DNA from: Oscillospiraceae bacterium
GTDB taxonomy: Bacteria; Bacillota; Clostridia; Oscillospirales; Ethanoligenentaceae
Direction of reading: 5' to 3'
Assembly (NCBI GenBank): GCA_003518885.1
Contig: DOXU01000265.1
Span: 1 to 24,619, forward strand
DNA: 24,619 nt
The position numbers and the translations under genes were made by a program. A model generated the notes under the pieces. The model was given only the letters and a program-made list of their open reading frames with translations, searched no databases and was not told the DNA's origin. This document shows positions 23,281 through 24,619 of the stretch, piece by piece (positions within the stretch are counted from its first letter, which is position 1; every line of letters starts with the position of its first letter).

Positions 23281-23384
23281 GGATAAGCTGACCGCATTTT
23301 GCGGGTATGCTTCACGCTTGAACCTGCGGGCACGTTCCGATTATGCTCCTGTGGGTCGTTGAATAAATGAGGGATGCAAGTTTC
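23281..23384 (+). promoter_or_regulatory. GC-rich structured segment of the gltB leader
   Basis: This stretch is clearly richer in GC than its surroundings. It holds the hairpin CCGCA-TTT-TGCGG, a small GAAC...GTTC hairpin, and TGYGGG at 23300, 23325 and 23350, exactly 25 bases apart. TGCTCC (23344-23349) can pair, with a bulge, to the Shine-Dalgarno region GGGATGCA. It does not match any riboswitch or T-box I know. A regulatory RNA is inferred. Confidence 0.4.
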
Positions 23385-24619
23385 ATGAAAAAATTATTCA
23401 AACAGGGTTTGTATGATCCTGCCTTTGAGCACGACGCCTGCGGCATCGGCATGGTGGCAAGCATCAAGGGGGAAAAATCCAACAAACTGCTTCGCCAGTC
23501 TTTGACTATACTGAAAAATCTCGCTCATCGTGGCGGGATTGGCAGCGAACCAAACTCCGGTGATGGTGCCGGCGTGATGATGCAACTGCCTCATGCTTTT
23601 TTCAAAAAATGCTGTTCCTCCTTCACCTTACCTGATGCAGGTGATTACGGAGTCGGTATGATTTTTCTGCCACAAGATAACGAGTTGCAGAAGGACATTG
23701 TTTCCAAATTTGAAAAAGCGGCTGCAAGCATTGGCGTTAAACCTCTTGGTTGGCGAGATGTTCCTGTGGATCCTTCCAGTTTAGGGAAAACATCTTCCCA
23801 GAGTATGCCTTGTGTCAAGCAATTCTTTGTTGCACGTGAGGATATTGCAGCCGGTATGCCATTTGAGCGTGCCCTTTACATCCTGCGCAGAAGTGTTGAA
23901 AAAGAAGTACAAGCTGCTCATTCCGACTGCGGTTTTTACGTCGTCAGTTTTTCTGCTTCTACTATTATATATAAAGGAATGCTGACACCAGAACAAGTCG
24001 AATTATTTTACACAGACTTGTCGGACTCCTCTTTAGAAACAGCTATTGCGTTGGTTCACTCTCGCTTTAGTACCAATACATTCCCTAGCTGGGAACGTGC
24101 ACATCCAAATCGACACCTAATCCACAATGGCGAAATCAACACTCTTTGTGGAAACGTCAATTTCATGAAATCACGTGAATCTATGCTTCAATCCGCCGTC
24201 TTCGGTGATGATTTACAAAAAGTATTGCCCGTCATCAATCCTGATGGCAGCGATTCCGCCATGTTTGATAATGTAGTAGAATTTCTTTATCTGTCAGGAA
24301 TGCCAATTGAGCGTGTAATGATGATGATGATCCCTGAACCTTGGGAACATCACGAAGGCATGAGTCCTGAAAAACAGGCTTTCTATGAATTTCAAAGCTG
24401 CATGATGGAACCTTGGGATGGCCCTGTTGCCATGTGCTTTACCGACGGTAAACGTGTGGGAGCTGTCTTAGATCGAAATGGCTTGCGTCCAGCACGTTAT
24501 TTGGAAACAACCGACGGTTTTGTCGTTCTTGCTTCTGAAACGGGTGCTTTAGATATCCCACAGGAAAAAATTCTGCGTAAAGAACGTCTACATCCCGGAC
24601 GTATGCTATTGATTGATAC
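23385..24619 (+). CDS. gltB: Glutamate synthase large subunit, 5' part
   Basis: The frame is open from the ATG at 23385 to the window end (411 codons), about a quarter of a full GltB of some 1500 residues. The N-terminus carries a short propeptide ending EHDA, then Cys19 of CGIGMVASIKG, the class II glutamine amidotransferase nucleophile exposed by cleavage. NLAHRGGIGSEPNSGDGAGVM, HSRFSTNTFPSWERAHPNRHLIHNGEINT and DRNGLRPARY are family hallmarks of this domain, which releases ammonia from glutamine. The missing part would hold the FMN/Fe-S synthase domain. GAGGGATG precedes the start. The long leader suggests control by nitrogen supply. Confidence 0.96.
   Translation, partial: MKKLFKQGLYDPAFEHDACGIGMVASIKGEKSNKLLRQSLTILKNLAHRGGIGSEPNSGDGAGVMMQLPHAFFKKCCSSFTLPDAGDYGVGMIFLPQDNELQKDIVSKFEKAAASIGVKPLGWRDVPVDPSSLGKTSSQSMPCVKQFFVAREDIAAGMPFERALYILRRSVEKEVQAAHSDCGFYVVSFSASTIIYKGMLTPEQVELFYTDLSDSSLETAIALVHSRFSTNTFPSWERAHPNRHLIHNGEINTLCGNVNFMKSRESMLQSAVFGDDLQKVLPVINPDGSDSAMFDNVVEFLYLSGMPIERVMMMMIPEPWEHHEGMSPEKQAFYEFQSCMMEPWDGPVAMCFTDGKRVGAVLDRNGLRPARYLETTDGFVVLASETGALDIPQEKILRKERLHPGRMLLID

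Noticed and set aside
23300..23355. Three 25-base-spaced TGYGGG units as a CRISPR or DNA repeat array
   Set aside because: Only the six-base core recurs; the units differ elsewhere. They lie in a short transcribed leader, so RNA structure is the better reading.

Overview
The window looks like chromosomal DNA from a low-GC Gram-positive (Firmicutes) bacterium, probably a clostridial lineage. The reasons are the strong GGAGG ribosome binding sites, the sigma-A promoters of TTGaca-17-TATAAT type, the ffs-dnaX-ybaB-recR order, a eukaryote/archaeal-type ProRS and MarR-controlled heterodimeric ABC exporters. This assignment is inferred from gene content; no species can be named. I see no prophage, transposase, CRISPR array or plasmid module. 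Most of it reads as core genome with a few accessory cassettes.

Left part (1-8650). A MarR regulator with a perfect 14-bp palindrome over its own promoter heads a three-gene operon with the two halves of a heterodimeric ABC exporter. The second half carries a long extracytoplasmic insertion. A membrane-anchored SH3-NlpC/P60 cell-wall peptidase and a reverse-strand TMEM175-type channel follow. Next is a TetR-controlled cassette of two overlapping flavodoxin-fold genes, one with a four-cysteine motif and one with the FMN phosphate loop.

Middle (8730-14370). A tRNA-Arg(CCG) with its own promoter and terminator lies on the minus strand. It is followed by a DegT-family aminotransferase, proS on the minus strand, and pepC with a PHP-domain gene. 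A bidirectional terminator at 14328-14370 separates these from the next block.

Information-processing block (14377-17791, minus strand). One promoter drives a short SRP RNA, dnaX (GTG start), ybaB/ebfC, a NUDIX gene and recR. Going the other way, pspA, a small Gly/Ser/Tyr-rich membrane protein and a cysteine-cluster protein form a probable envelope-stress unit with an internal terminator. prfC converges on it and shares a terminator stem that contains the prfC stop codon.

Right part (21497-24619). lrgAB (minus strand) has a roughly 125-nt leader whose stems look mutually exclusive and could mask the lrgA Shine-Dalgarno. gltB (plus strand, running off the window) has an almost consensus extended -10 promoter and a roughly 200-nt structured leader. 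These two leaders, the paired flavoproteins and the PspA/Cys-cluster unit are the best candidates for undescribed biology. No single clearly new large system is visible.
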